A stretch of DNA of 64,000 bases from Hysterangium stoloniferum (lineage: Eukaryota; Basidiomycota; Agaricomycetes; Hysterangiales; Hysterangiaceae): NCBI GenBank assembly GCA_015178975.1, contig WHVD01000014.1:744001-808000 (forward strand). The letters are read 5' to 3'. Positions 1 to 10,188 of the stretch are shown here, one piece after another. The notes under the pieces were generated by a model, which was not told where the DNA came from, made no database searches, and worked only from the letters and a program-made list of their open reading frames with translations. A program made the translations under genes and the position numbers. Position 1 is the first letter of the stretch. Each line of letters begins with the position of its first letter.

Positions 1-151
1 TCCGCAGGCCGTCATGAGGACAATCCTTGGCGCATAATCACGTGACCTGCATATAGAAAAACGATCCCAAAATGCTTTAGCCTCACTTACGACGGCCCCA
101 CCTTCTTACGGTTCCACGATCTACGTATATAATCCCAGTGGTCCTTTGATT

Positions 152-1065
152 ATGGCATCTCCAGCAGCCCCAGGACTGTTCTTATGTTTCGCCGCGTTAG
201 TGCTTCTTGTTTTTGTGAGAAATGTTTTAATGTGTCACTTGTGGAGATTGTATTAACAAGCTACTTCTTTCGCAGGTCTCGGTACGTGCCCATGCATAAA
301 CAAGAATCACATAATTATCGACCACTGTGCTGAGCTCATTATGTACAGGTTTCTACCCCCACCTGGGACGAGGTATCCTTCCTTGACGTGACAAATGGAA
401 GAACAACGATCAAATTTGGCGTTTTGGGTTTCACTGGATCATCGACCAGTGTCGGCTACACTATCGACCCTACACTATTAGGATTGCCCGCGTGAGTCCT
501 ATAATGGAGACAGATAAACCCGTCGTGTTGAATGCATATATATTACTTAGAAATAGCCTTAAACTTAACAACGAGACCATTCGTAAACTCACATCTGTCC
601 TCATCCTACACCCCATCGGTATGTCTTCAGATTCAATTACATGTACAGACTGTTGGATTTTAATGTCCCATATTCGCCGTTTAGCCGCCGGACTCTCTGC
701 GCTCGCCGTCCTCTTCGGTCTCTGTGGTGCAGCATACTCCCGTGCAGGCACAATATTTATGACACTAGCAGCAACCCTCGCTGCTCTCGTCACCCTTGCG
801 GCCTTTGCCATTGACATGGTGCGTTGATCACTGTCCAACACCCTCCGACGTGACTAACGATACAGTTCGCAATGCCCGTAATCAGATCCTATGGACTATT
901 GTACGCAACCGCATTCGTGACCTAGGAGCATCAGTACGCGTAACGGCACGATATGGCGTTGCCAACTGGCTTACACTTGGTGCCGCCGTTGCTCTTATCC
1001 TTGCGTTCTGCGCCGGGTCGTTGGGGAGCTGCGGACGATATCGAAAGCAAAGGGCGACGATCTAA
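152..1065 (+). CDS. SUR7/PalI-family membrane protein (one apparent frameshift)
   Basis: This is probably a four-helix plasma-membrane protein of the SUR7/PalI family, associated in fungi with cortical patches and pH sensing. Proposed exons are 152-214, 276-281, 349-491, 551-618, 685-818 and 866-1065, all with GT-AG introns. The first exon gives a hydrophobic helix (MASPAAPGLF...). Exon 3 carries the family pattern TPTWDEVSFLDV, then FGVLGFT and a glycine-tyrosine pair. Exons 4-5 read LTSVLILHPI-AAGLSALAV, the diagnostic HPIAAGL junction, and then two more hydrophobic helices. Exon 6 reads NQILWTIVRNRIRD and a final helix ending in a basic tail. Two oddities are a 6-nt exon (V-S) and a loss of frame at the C run at 875-877: the acceptor at 865 gives FAMP, but the conserved continuation needs one more base. 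That is either a sequencing error in the homopolymer or a true lesion. The predicted length is about 205 residues. The family call is firm; the exact micro-exon is less so. Confidence 0.8.
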
Positions 1066-1626
1066 GTGATGCAGCTGCGACGATTGTATAATAATTTCAT
1101 GACGGACAAACGCCCTTGATGATGATACTTGCGCTGGAAGCGAACCAAATGGACTTGTACTTCGTTTTCTCCTAATGATCTAGCTTATCGAGTAAGAGGC
1201 CACTCATGGTCTGTTATGTACTTCTAACATAATATATTAAAAAATATACTCGATGGGATATGCCTGTCCGGCGTGACTAGGAAAATAATATACTGGGCGA
1301 CAAATCTTGCATTTCTGGACTGACTGAGTTTGGAATGGGTCTGGGCGATGATTGCGCGCAAGTGTCAATTATCCTCCGAGTGTTTCGATTAGTTGCTCTC
1401 AGGAATCTATAGGTGCTCTCGAAAGTTCCCGCTCCTTAAATTATATGGTGGATCAACAAAAGGTGCTAGTCCTGGTAGCCAACGACAGTATATATATCCT
1501 CATGCTCACAGCGAGACAATATCACACTGGTGGGGCCTTCAGAGATAACTGCTAATAATCATACACACACATCTCACCATTCAAAGAGAAACCAAACAAC
1601 CAAACAAAGAAGCGTAGAAGGTCTTA

Positions 1627-3768
1627 TCAATCGTCGACAATCTGCTCCAAAATAATCTTCTTGCACAATTCTGACCTTGGTTTAAATACACAAGGAAATG
1701 GCTCGGGTTCCCTACAAGTTGGTGCATCAGCTCCGAGCATCTTCCATGATTCAGATGTTCAAAAACATACACGATGGATCCCGATGTGTACTCTCCCGTA
1801 ATGGGAATATCATTCCCTTGAGCATCTTTGGCAGGGACGATATCAAAAACTTTCAGAATACAGGCCACCACGAGGAATAATGTGTTTGTTGAGAGATGTC
1901 GTCCCACACACATACTACATTCCCAGCGTGAGCAGGAAAGGGAATGTAGGAAAGGGGTGAGAAGCTACCCACCGTCTACCCTGACCCCACATAGCAGTCA
2001 TAGCACTCTTATCGAAGCCTGGAGTGAAGAAACGGTCAGGGTTGAATTCACCAGTATTTGGTCCGTACTTCGCCTCATTATGAAGCATGGCCCTACAAAT
2101 ACAGTTGACGAACATGGCCGCGAAAGCGCTAACACCAATGAAAGACTCACCACGAATTTGGAATGAGGATCGTGCCTTTGGGTATGAAATACTCCCCGTA
2201 GACATCATCCTCAGTCGATGCATGCGGAATTGCAAATGGGATGACGGGATGCCATCGCTGTACTTCCTCGGCTACAGCGTTGACATACGGGAGCGCGGCG
2301 CGATCCTCAAATGTCGGGAGACGATCTTCTCCAACGACGCCATCCAGTTCGGCCTGCGCTTTGCGCTGGCATTCCGGGTGTTGAAGCATAGCGACGATAA
2401 AGCCCAACATAGCACTAACGGTCTGTAATGCGTAGTTAGGCTTATAATGCTCCATGGATGACCGTCGCCACGCACTGTTCCGGCGCCTGCTATGTATGCA
2501 ATTGCGTAGCTGTTCATGATGATATCTTCGCCGTCCTTGGGCGGATCAGCTTGGGACAAGAGCGCATTAAGATCTGTCGCTACAAGAGAAGGCATTGCGG
2601 TTCCATTTGCCTACAATTTTGATTACGCTGATATCGAAAAACAGGTCAGACAGAGAGGTGAGCCTACGAGTCCCCTTTTCACTATATTGTAGGGTCGCGT
2701 AGCTAACTCCTTCGTGGGCGGGAGCCAGCGAGCCGCCTCTTTTTTGAACTTTGCACCTGGGAACCATTGCGGCACGTGTCGCACTGATGGGTGTAATACG
2801 ATCAGCATCTACAGTTGTATTTAGGTGTGGTAGAAACGCAATACTAACACAACGGCAGGAGATCGACCATAAATCCCCACGGCACCATCCCTGTCATGGT
2901 AGGTTCGATCGCTTGGTGGGCGATTTCGACATAGCGATCCCCTTTTGTTTCTAATTTAATACCGTAAGCGATCTGTTGCCACATTGAGTTGTGAAAATTA
3001 TTCTCTGAAAGACAATAGTATACCTCCATGATGATGGCACCGGCAAGATACTTGAGTGGTTCCACATAGTCATCTGGTGTGTCCAAAAGTTGTCGCAGTA
3101 ACAGTCTGTCTGCGATAAGTCACCGTATAGAACACGCGGAGGTTATTTACCGAGAATATTTGACTTGAACAGGATAATACTTCGCGACAGCATTTGCGTT
3201 AAAATGCAGGTGTAACATCCGACGTTGTCGCCGCCACACATTTCCATATCGCAAGAATGCCAAGTAATTCTTCCAGCCTGCCCTATAGCACTATCGACCA
3301 AAGATATACGGGTAAGAAACGTGTAACGTACATATACAGCATAGGATTTCCATAACGATCGGAATAAATGGAGGATCTTTTCTCAAAAAGATCATGAGCA
3401 ATTCTATCGCTGTTAACGAAAAGCATCGGATTGCCAAGACAGTTTAAGTAAATCATGTCCCCTATTTCCTCATGAACAACTGTGATAATCGATTGGCAGA
3501 GACTTCACACCGTATTGTTTACTCCATCCGGCTACAGTCTCGGTTTCATGGTATTTTGGTAGATCGAGCAGGTTCCCAATTATAGGCTTACGTCGTGGAC
3601 CGGGGGGTAAGCGCGTACCTGTGTAATATTTCGCGTTAAAAAAGAGCGTGGCCATCAGAATTCGACATGCAGACCTGTAGGCATACGTCTTGCGGTGTAC
3701 CACACATAGTCGACAATGATTAGTCCAAGAGTAATCAACCCTGCCGTATAAGCAAAGGCGGCGTACAT
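1627..3768 (-). CDS. Cytochrome P450 monooxygenase (microsomal)
   Basis: This is a heme-thiolate monooxygenase anchored in the ER membrane that inserts one oxygen atom into a small molecule; the substrate is unknown. Exon 1 (3768-3675) starts MYAAFAYTAGLITLGLII, a membrane anchor. A 56-nt intron follows, then the proline hinge RLPPGPRRKPIIGNL. Later exons give the C-helix WRRQRR, the I-helix AGAGT, the K-helix EVQR, the PERF-region FNPDRF and the heme loop WGQGRRMCVGRHL, with the Cys ligand formed across a 58-nt intron (1915-1972). The last intron (1712-1770) joins TSGSIV to EPEPFPCVFKPRSEL, the usual P450 ending. The heme loop has Trp where Phe is usual. The sequence resembles basidiomycete proteins annotated as O-methylsterigmatocystin-oxidoreductase-like, which says nothing firm about the substrate. 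Length is about 500 residues, normal for the family. The gene converges on the SUR7-type gene. Internal exon borders were not all fixed, but no stop was found in the parts read. Confidence 0.9.
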
Positions 3769-4905
3769 ATGGGTGAGGGTTATGGTGTCTCTGATAGCGC
3801 GTCGAGTGTAGGACTTTATGCTACGTTTGGCACTCCAACATGTGTGACCTTAGCAAATACATGAGTTCTGATTTGATAGTGCCACAAAGTTTATTTTCTT
3901 TGGGTTGGACTGGCGGACGGTGGGACCTTTATTAGTAGTTCACAGGCAGTAATGGAGATGGCACCGATGGCGATAGTTTTTTCCTTTGGGATACCAGTGG
4001 CAAAGTACGGCAGGCATTTGGGGCAAGCCTGAGAACAGAATTTGCAATTCCGTGTCATGTTTGTTGGGAACAGAGGACAGATCCTTAAGGAGTTGACAAA
4101 CTGCATGGCAATGTCCTTAACCAATTCTAATGCGGCTGCATCTAGCGAGCACAAAATGCATTCAGGGAAGATGGAAATTTTTACTAAGTTCCATGTGGAG
4201 GGCTCCCCTGAAAGACGCTTATATGGGTCTGGCATGAAGTAAATATCTCTACATTCGGATTCCATGCAGTGCGAGTGAGTGATTGCTAGTTCGGCATACC
4301 GGCACTAGCCCTGATGACATCAGTATGACGTACATAAATATACACGCACGCTGGTTTCGGCATTTAAAAGGTGTTGGAGGTGCCTGGACCTTGTAAGAGG
4401 TCTAGAATCCTAGGCACTCGTGACCCAAGCAGTCGTCGAAACTCCCCGCATCTCCAGTACAGAGCGAATCCCCGGTATATATTACAGTCATGTATGACAT
4501 CTCCTATTTTTAAGGCTCTCAATGGTTACCCCGCTGGCCCGCACCCGGACAGATACGGGTAAGCGGGTACTCGACACTAAAATAAAAAATAAAAAAAGCC
4601 CTGTAGCAGTACTAGTGAATATTATTTACATAATGGCAAATGGAAGTTAGGTATCATTTTATTCAACATATAATTGAAAATGGAACACTACCGCTCAACA
4701 ACGGGAATGGTCAGATATGTTAACATATGTCGTTTAAGGGCTCAGTTCTTCAAAACTTGACGGCTCATATGAACAAGGTGAGACAGACAATATGTCTCAA
4801 AATGACCCAATGGGGGTCGGAATATTGAATCTCCTTTTTAAACGTATTATTATATACTTGTAAGATATGGAAAAACTTTCAGGGAATGCTTTAATGCTGA
4901 GAGTA
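3769..4905. other. Intergenic stretch without a recognised gene
   Basis: This is the upstream region of the P450 gene followed by AT-rich sequence. A 124-codon open frame on the minus strand (3891-4265) contains several cysteines but matches no family I know and has no clear exon partners. I do not call it a gene. Confidence 0.5.
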
Positions 4906-5159
4906 TGTAAGCCTGGCGCCCCAGTCTTACTCATTCCTTTTGTTCCACTCCTTTGTTCTCATTGTCCTTTTGTTCCACTCCCTTGTTCCACTCCCTTTGT
5001 TCTACCACGTGATCATAGCATATAAAGCCTAGGTAGTTTTCCTTCTCTTACCTTACCGTACGCTGCAACATCCTGTATATCGTCTCAGTTCTAGACAATA
5101 CACCGTGGTCCTGTCAACTCGTGTGACCGCCAGTGATCCCAATTGACGACGGGATTACA
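4906..5159 (+). repeat. 5' LTR of the TRIM element
   Basis: This 254-bp LTR starts TGTAAGCC and ends GGGATTACA. It contains pyrimidine-rich tracts with repeats of TTTTGTTCCACTCC and a TATA-like box (CATATAAAGCC) about 90 bp before a stretch that could start transcription. Confidence 0.9.
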
Positions 5160-5369
5160 CTTTTTTTTTGACATCGGCCATTCTTTTATTTTACTCTGCA
5201 TTCTGGACGACACCGCTGTACCTCAGTTCACTCGTCAGACCGCTCGTTCACATTCCCTAGCGCTCCACACCCCCTTGTCCCGTACACGCCCTGCAACCTC
5301 GCGTATACCGTGCCGCTGCGCACCCTTGCACGTGCTCCCCGTGCACATATACACCGCCGCGCACCCTCG

Positions 5370-5557
5370 CACGCGCACCCCCCACACGTACGCGCCACCG
5401 CACCGCCCCGCCGCTGCGCACCCTTGCACACGTACGCGCGCTCCCGCACGCCCCCGCACCCTCGCACGCGCACCCCACACGTACGCGCCACCGCGCCGCC
5501 CTGCCACTGCGCACCCTTGCACACGTACGCGCGCTCCCGCACGCCCCCGCACCGTCG
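5370..5557. repeat. GC-rich tandem repeat (2 units of about 94 bp) in the TRIM interior
   Basis: Two consecutive units of about 94 bp, built of CACGCGCACC, CACACGTACGCGCC and GCACCCTTGCACACG blocks, differ by a few bases. They create long open frames on both strands rich in Arg, Ala, Pro, Thr, Cys and Gly. These frames result from composition and are not supported as genes. Confidence 0.75.
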
Positions 5558-5970
5558 TCGAGCGCCTCTGAGTACACTCGCGCGCAAGCACCGCCAACCC
5601 AGAATGCAAATTGGATGGGCTGGAAGGTCCTCACCGATGCGGGTTGGACCACGCATGTCAGTCGTGGACGCACCTGACTGGCCTCACTAGTGCCAATGTG
5701 ATCGCAAATTGGTTTTTTTTTAATGTTAGCTCACCTTTTAATCGCCGTGTCAAATTTCCGTCATCATCGCGCGTTTTTCTGGACCGGATTCACGGACTCC
5801 GCCGCCTGAGGCTCCATATTGACAGAGGAGGTCCAACAGGGTTGAATTTGGGGTAGTGGGTTGGCTTTTGTGTGGGGAGGGTCGTGAGTGTGACAATCCA
5901 GCCTTGCGTGCATGAAATTTTTTAGTTCTAGTTATTTGGAGTAGTTGGTTTGTTTTTGTGTGGGGAGGGG

Positions 5971-6224
5971 TGTAAGCCTGGCGCCCCAGTCTTACTCATT
6001 CCTTTTGTTCCACTCCTTTGTTCTCATTGTCCTTTTGTTCCACTCCCTTGTTCCACTCCCTTTGTTCTACCACGTGATCATAGCATATAAAGCCTAGGTA
6101 GTTTTCCTTCTCTTACCTTACCGTACGCTGCAACATCCTGTATATCGTCTCAGTTCTAGACAATACACCGTGGTCCTGTCAACTCGTGTGACCGCCAGTG
6201 ATCCCAATTGACGACGGGATTACA
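5971..6224 (+). repeat. 3' LTR of the TRIM element
   Basis: This appears identical in length and sequence to the 5' LTR. It is preceded by the polypurine tract and followed by the target duplication GAGTA. Confidence 0.9.
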
Positions 6225-6471
6225 GAGTAAGTGTATACATAGGTTGCTTCACACATTTTGCAGTACAAGCTTATTATATGCATATTTATAGAATACTTAA
6301 ATTGGTATCATGCCGGTTTCAACCCTGGTGGTGGTGGTGGTAAGCCTGGTGTAAATTTCTATGAGTGCTGTGCTCTTAATCCAACATGTGTAAAAACAAA
6401 ACTCTCACTGGCCCTGCTTCTGCCAGAAGTCGACTGGCAAAACCATTGCCCACTACAGCACTTAGTGAAAG

Positions 6472-6555
6472 TAGGGCTTCTGCATATATAGCAGGGGTGT
6501 TAACCATTGCACCACCTGACCCTGGGAAATGCTGCTAGCATTACTTAATCTAACA
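6472..6555 (-). repeat. tRNA-related (SINE-like) fragment, A-box half
   Basis: Read on the minus strand, this gives GGTGGTGCAATGGTTAACAC, a tRNA D-arm/A-box pattern, then CTGC-TATATAT-GCAG, which forms an anticodon-like stem with a 7-nt loop, and AAGCCC. The T-arm half is missing here but is found at 6727-6765. A further copy lies at 8001-8064. The multiple copies argue for a tRNA-derived SINE rather than a working tRNA gene. Confidence 0.45.
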
Positions 6556-6726
6556 CACTCCCTTAATGCTAGCACTCAACAATATTATATGCAGATATAG
6601 GTCTTCTCTGGCTCTCTTGTCTAGACTTGTCCACTATACCACACACAAATATAGCTGTTCACTCTACACACACCATGCCCTATAGCACACAGCAGGGCCC
6701 ATAACCTGTTAAAAGTATAGAAAATG

Positions 6727-6765
6727 AATGGGCAGACTGGGGATTGAACCCAGGGCTTCTGCATA
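6727..6765 (-). repeat. tRNA-related (SINE-like) fragment, B-box half
   Basis: The minus strand reads ATGCAGAAGCCCTGGGTTCAATCCCCAG. The T-arm stem CTGGG/CCCAG closes over the loop TTCAATC, and GGTTCAATCCC is a standard Pol III B-box. It overlaps the 3' end of the A-box fragment (GCAGAAGCCC), so the two look like halves of one parent. Confidence 0.45.
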
Positions 6766-6776
6766 CAGTCCATTCA

Positions 6777-7981
6777 GATGTTTCATTGTTTTGAAAAGAT
6801 CCTTTAGCATTAGCCCAAAATAAATTCTAAGAATTCTGAATAAATTATGATAGATGCTCTAATATCACTAAATGTTGATTACATAACCATGATGTCATAT
6901 GTCCATTTATGGCCATGCAATGATACCATTAATGCAGCTTGTACATGTTACAACTGGAATTCCTGCCAGACTCCGGGCACTAACTTATACACACCCGCAC
7001 CCTATACGCACCCATTGTCAGTTTACTGGAATTCCCGCCAGACTCTGTACATCAGACTTGTCTACATTTGACTTTGTTACATTGTGTATCAGTCACCGGA
7101 ATACCCACCAGACTCTGTCCCTGTCTATGTCTGACCTCATCCTGTGCGTCAGTCACCGGACCCCACTCGTAAAACCCGTCATCCCTCTGACAGAGCCCCA
7201 TTCCTGTTTTAGTCAAATAACCTGTCACGATTCAGACTCCACTCTGCTCTGTTTCCTGTTATGGTTTATGATTTGTCACGATTTGGACTCTGCTCCATTC
7301 TGTCCCGTTCCTAACACCAAATTTGGTGTTTACTATTCTTGTTTTATGTTTTGCTAGTTTCATTTCATTATTACTGGATTTGGTATGTCATTCATTCCAC
7401 GGTCTATTTAGTCTGGCAGATGTTGTACATACAATCCAGTCAGAAAATCAGCTTAGATTCCCCCCAGTAATCTAATACATTTTCTGCTCTAAACTCCTAC
7501 TTGAATCACACCGCTCATACTAGTCGGAGCCCACGGGCTCTGGCGCATCTATCTCTCTTACCTATCTTGACCTACGTCTTGACTCACGACCTCTCGACCC
7601 ACGACCTCCGACCTATGACCCCTTGACCCACGAACCCTACCTGGACTCCCTGGGATTCCCGTCCACCTGTCTGAAATTGGACAACACGATCTCGTGAGGA
7701 CGCAGCCTATAAGCTGAAGCCAAGTCCTACTGGATATCCTGCAGGTTTCTCTGGAAACCTGCCATGTACGTACCCTAACAGTACATCCGAACAGTTTTGT
7801 TGCCAAGATTCACAGAGCAAAGGCGTGGTCTAAAAATTGCCATACTGTAAATGGACATATGACATCAATGGTTATGTAATCAACATTTAGTGATATTAGA
7901 GCATCTATCATAATTTATTCAGAATTTTTAGAATTTATTTTGGGCTAATGCTAAAGGATCTTTTCAAAACAAAGAAACATC
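6777..7981. mobile_element. Inverted-repeat element with 133-bp arms, split by a solo LTR
   Basis: The arm 6777-6909 recurs in reverse complement at 7848-7981 with only a few differences. Both arms begin GATGTTTC outside and end near CATATGTCCATTTA inside. Without the LTR at 6946-7780 and its duplicated 5 bp, the element would be about 365 bp, the size of a foldback MITE. No coding is seen. Outer borders and target duplication could not be fixed. Confidence 0.65.
6946..7780 (+). mobile_element. Solo LTR, 835 bp, with perfect 5-bp target duplication
   Basis: This starts TGTTACAACTGG and ends ACCCTAACA. It is flanked on both sides by GTACA (6941-6945 and 7781-7785). It contains near-repeats of GACTCTG/GGAATTCC and, near its 3' end, the box AGCTGAAGCCAAGTCC shared with other LTRs in the window. 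A diverged copy of the same LTR family is at 42917-43696. There is no internal region, so this is the product of LTR-LTR recombination. It interrupts the inverted-repeat element. Confidence 0.85.
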
Positions 7982-8000
7982 CAAACAGTTTTGTTGCCTA

Positions 8001-8064
8001 CTGTATATAGCAGGGGTGTTAACCATTACACCACCTGATGCTGCTAGCATTACTTAATCTAACA
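8001..8064 (-). repeat. tRNA-related (SINE-like) fragment, third copy
   Basis: The minus strand contains GGTGGTGTAATGGTTAACAC and CTGCTATATACAG. It shares the adjoining block GCTGCTAGCATTACTTAATC with the fragment at 6472-6555, in the same orientation. Confidence 0.4.
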
Positions 8065-8143
8065 TGTGGTGGTATGATAGTATACACCAGAATGCCAGAA
8101 ATATTTCTAAAGTTTATTTATAGAAACCCCAGGCTGAGCATCT

Positions 8144-8560
8144 TCAACTCATATGTCTCTGACTCTTACCCTCCATCTCGCGTATTTTAGCTAATATTGG
8201 TCGCCGCACACCCACATCTACCCACTTCATGTGCGTCCGCTCGACTAGCTCCTCGTTAGCTGCCGCAGTCATATCTGGGCCCGACATACATTCATCTTCC
8301 TCTTCTTTCAAAGGCACCATGGATATGGATGACTCGCACGCATTTGTGGCCACATTCCTGATCATAGAAGCCACTGTTGCCCCCGTCAGAGTCACAATGA
8401 ACAATGACACAAATAATCCCAATCCATATTTTTTCTTCACTTTTTTTAAATTAATTTTTGGTCTGCTCAAACTTAATCCCGACAAATCATCCTTCTTTCT
8501 GCAATGCCGAGCATCACGGAGACAGGAGAGTACACACCCCGGGTACAGACCGCCGCTCAT
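8144..8560 (-). CDS. Small putative single-pass membrane protein, unknown function
   Basis: This single open frame of 138 codons has no recognised family. Residues about 45-66 form one good hydrophobic helix (LGLFVSLFIVTLTGATVASM) preceded by a strongly basic stretch (KKVKKKYG). The tail is acidic, then basic. That pattern fits a type II or tail-in-membrane protein, with the basic side toward the cytosol. The CACTA-like MITE lies 35 bp upstream of the start. There is no neighbour support and no intron, so it could be a chance frame. I list it because the charge pattern around the helix is orderly. Confidence 0.3.
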   Translation of the reverse strand: MSGGLYPGCVLSCLRDARHCRKKDDLSGLSLSRPKINLKKVKKKYGLGLFVSLFIVTLTGATVASMIRNVATNACESSISMVPLKEEEDECMSGPDMTAAANEELVERTHMKWVDVGVRRPILAKIREMEGKSQRHMS

Positions 8561-8595
8561 ATCTTATATATAGCTTAGCCGCAACATTTCTACCA

Positions 8596-8970
8596 CACTG
8601 GAGGCACCCCAATGTTTTTGGAGTTAAAAAACCTTCTGAAAATCCTACTATGTGGCCAAATTTTCTGAAAATTCTTTGAATTGATAAACTTATTGAAAAT
8701 TTTAAGTTTTAGTAGGATTTTCCACACTGGAAAATCATATCTGAAAACTTTAAATATTTGTATTAGAAAATCTGAGGAAATATCATCAGTCAGAGTTTCT
8801 TGATATAAATTTTCAAGGTTTTCAGATATGATTTCTCACTTTGGAAAATCCTACTAAAACTTTAAATTTTTAAACAATTTATCAGTTCAAAGAATTCTTA
8901 GAAAAGTTGGCCAAATATTAGGATTTTTGGAAGGTTTTCAAACTCCCAAAACATTGGGGTGCCTCCAGTG
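8596..8970. mobile_element. CACTA-like foldback MITE, 375 bp
   Basis: The ends are CACTGGAGGCACCCCAATG and its reverse complement, and CCA stands outside both ends as a possible 3-bp target duplication. CACTA/EnSpm elements have ends beginning CACT and 3-bp duplications, so this is likely a non-autonomous member. The two halves are nearly complementary along most of their length (arms about 170 bp, many AAAATCC/GGATTTT blocks), so a transcript would fold into a long hairpin. No coding. Confidence 0.75.
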
Positions 8971-9417
8971 CCACCTTAGTTGCTCACCTAACGGTTCCAA
9001 CAAAGGCTAGCTTAATATAGTTCTTCGCCCCTTTATCTCTACACCTTCCTCATGATTAATTTTCAACCCATAATACACGGTATGCCGGGTCGTAATGGTC
9101 GACCGAGTCCTGCAAATTGGTGCAACAGACTGAAAGTCTGATTTCAAGCTAGGTTGCAATCAAAGACTATAGCTAACACAATTCAGTAGAAGTGACCAGG
9201 CCATGGTTCCTGCGGCATAACTCTGACTTATTCGCTTGGAACTGTCATAGTTAGAGACACAAAGCGAAAAGTATATATAAGCGCGATGGGCATGTTCGAC
9301 CAAAGTCAGCCTTGCTTCCCCAGCACGGGAACCATCGGCACTGGTAGAATGACAACATCTCTCCCAGCTCTCCTTATTATTTTTCCCAATGCAGGTTCAG
9401 ATCCTCACTACAGCCGT

Positions 9418-10188
9418 ATGTGCTTCATGATCGACAAATATTCTCGTGTTTGCCAGTCCATTCACCAAGCGCACTTATCGGTTCCGGAGACTTTGTGGCA
9501 TTATCTGGAGCAGCTGGAGGCATTGGAGTATGCCTTTTGATTCTCTTCTGAAGTTGGATTATATAAAATGGATTTATCTTCTTAATCGCTTTGATAACCC
9601 AAACCCCGCGAGGAAGATCGCTAAGGCTCTGGATGACAAACGCTTAGAGTTTTCAATCTTGCAGAGGGAGCCTGAGAGGATGGCATGGCTTGAAGTTGAT
9701 TTTTCAAAGCCTGTAACGGCGGGGGAGTATGAAGACGTGGGCACGTGGGTATATTTAATCACTCTATCTTTCATTATGATGCTAACATAGTCAGCACATC
9801 GGTTTTTGATCTGTGCGGCTCTCAGACGATATGCACCGTTCTAGAATGTACCTGGACATTTGGAGAGTCTCTGGAAATTTTTGGAATGGGAGGTCTCGTC
9901 CGGGAGTCGGACAAATCAACAGCCAATGTAATGATGATGGATGTACCTTAGGTCAAATCTCACGTTACAAACATCATCCATTGCGCATGGAACATCATTT
10001 TCAACAGTGAAAGTGAAGGCTTCAAATTTACCCACACCTGTGGTGTCAGTGAAAGCCTGTCGTCAAATAGGGTCTGTGAAACCGATGAGCTCTCCGAGAA
10101 TGCCACCTTCGGATGGAATCGTTCTGTTAAGATCGCTCCAGAACTTGCTACTAGGACATTAGTAGTTCCGTTATTCCAAAAGCACTAA
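9418..10188 (+). pseudogene. Decayed thioester-reductase copy
   Basis: Pieces of the reductase family recur here in order but in different frames: MCFMIDKYSR (start region), GSGDFVALSGAAGGIG (the nucleotide-binding loop), IYLLNRFDNPNPARKIAKAL, AWLEVDFSKPVTAGEYEDV, then VTNIIHCAWNIIF, and finally ATFGWNRSVKIAPELA near 10120. The intact copies have the same blocks as SGATGNVG, KKIYILHRDER, VYLKVDLSRGD, VTHIIHSAW and LGWDNSVQVAPELA. The middle third, which would carry the YxxxK site, appears deleted, and there are at least two frame changes. It is therefore non-functional and the most diverged of the five copies. Confidence 0.75.

Larger units (their letters stand above)
4906..6224. mobile_element. 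TRIM: non-autonomous miniature LTR retrotransposon, complete
   Basis: Two direct repeats of 254 bp (4906-5159 and 5971-6224) appear identical. Each begins TGTAA and ends TTACA, the short inverted ends of LTRs. The element is flanked by a perfect 5-bp target duplication, GAGTA (4901-4905 and 6225-6229). Total length is 1319 bp with only 811 bp between the LTRs. A purine tract, TGGGGAGGGG (5961-5970), abuts the 3' LTR as a polypurine tract should, so the element reads left to right. I see no gag, protease, RT or integrase. The inner part is a very GC-rich tandem repeat followed by about 400 bp of ordinary composition. No convincing tRNA-primer site follows the 5' LTR, which is instead followed by a run of T. 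The apparently identical LTRs and intact target site suggest recent movement by an autonomous partner not seen here. Confidence 0.9.

Noticed and set aside
3891-4265. 124-codon cysteine-containing frame on the minus strand
   Set aside because: No signal peptide and no known cysteine spacing; its length is within chance.
5228-5690. Overlapping open frames of 124-142 codons on both strands
   Set aside because: They come from the GC-rich 94-bp tandem repeat in the TRIM interior and match no protein family.
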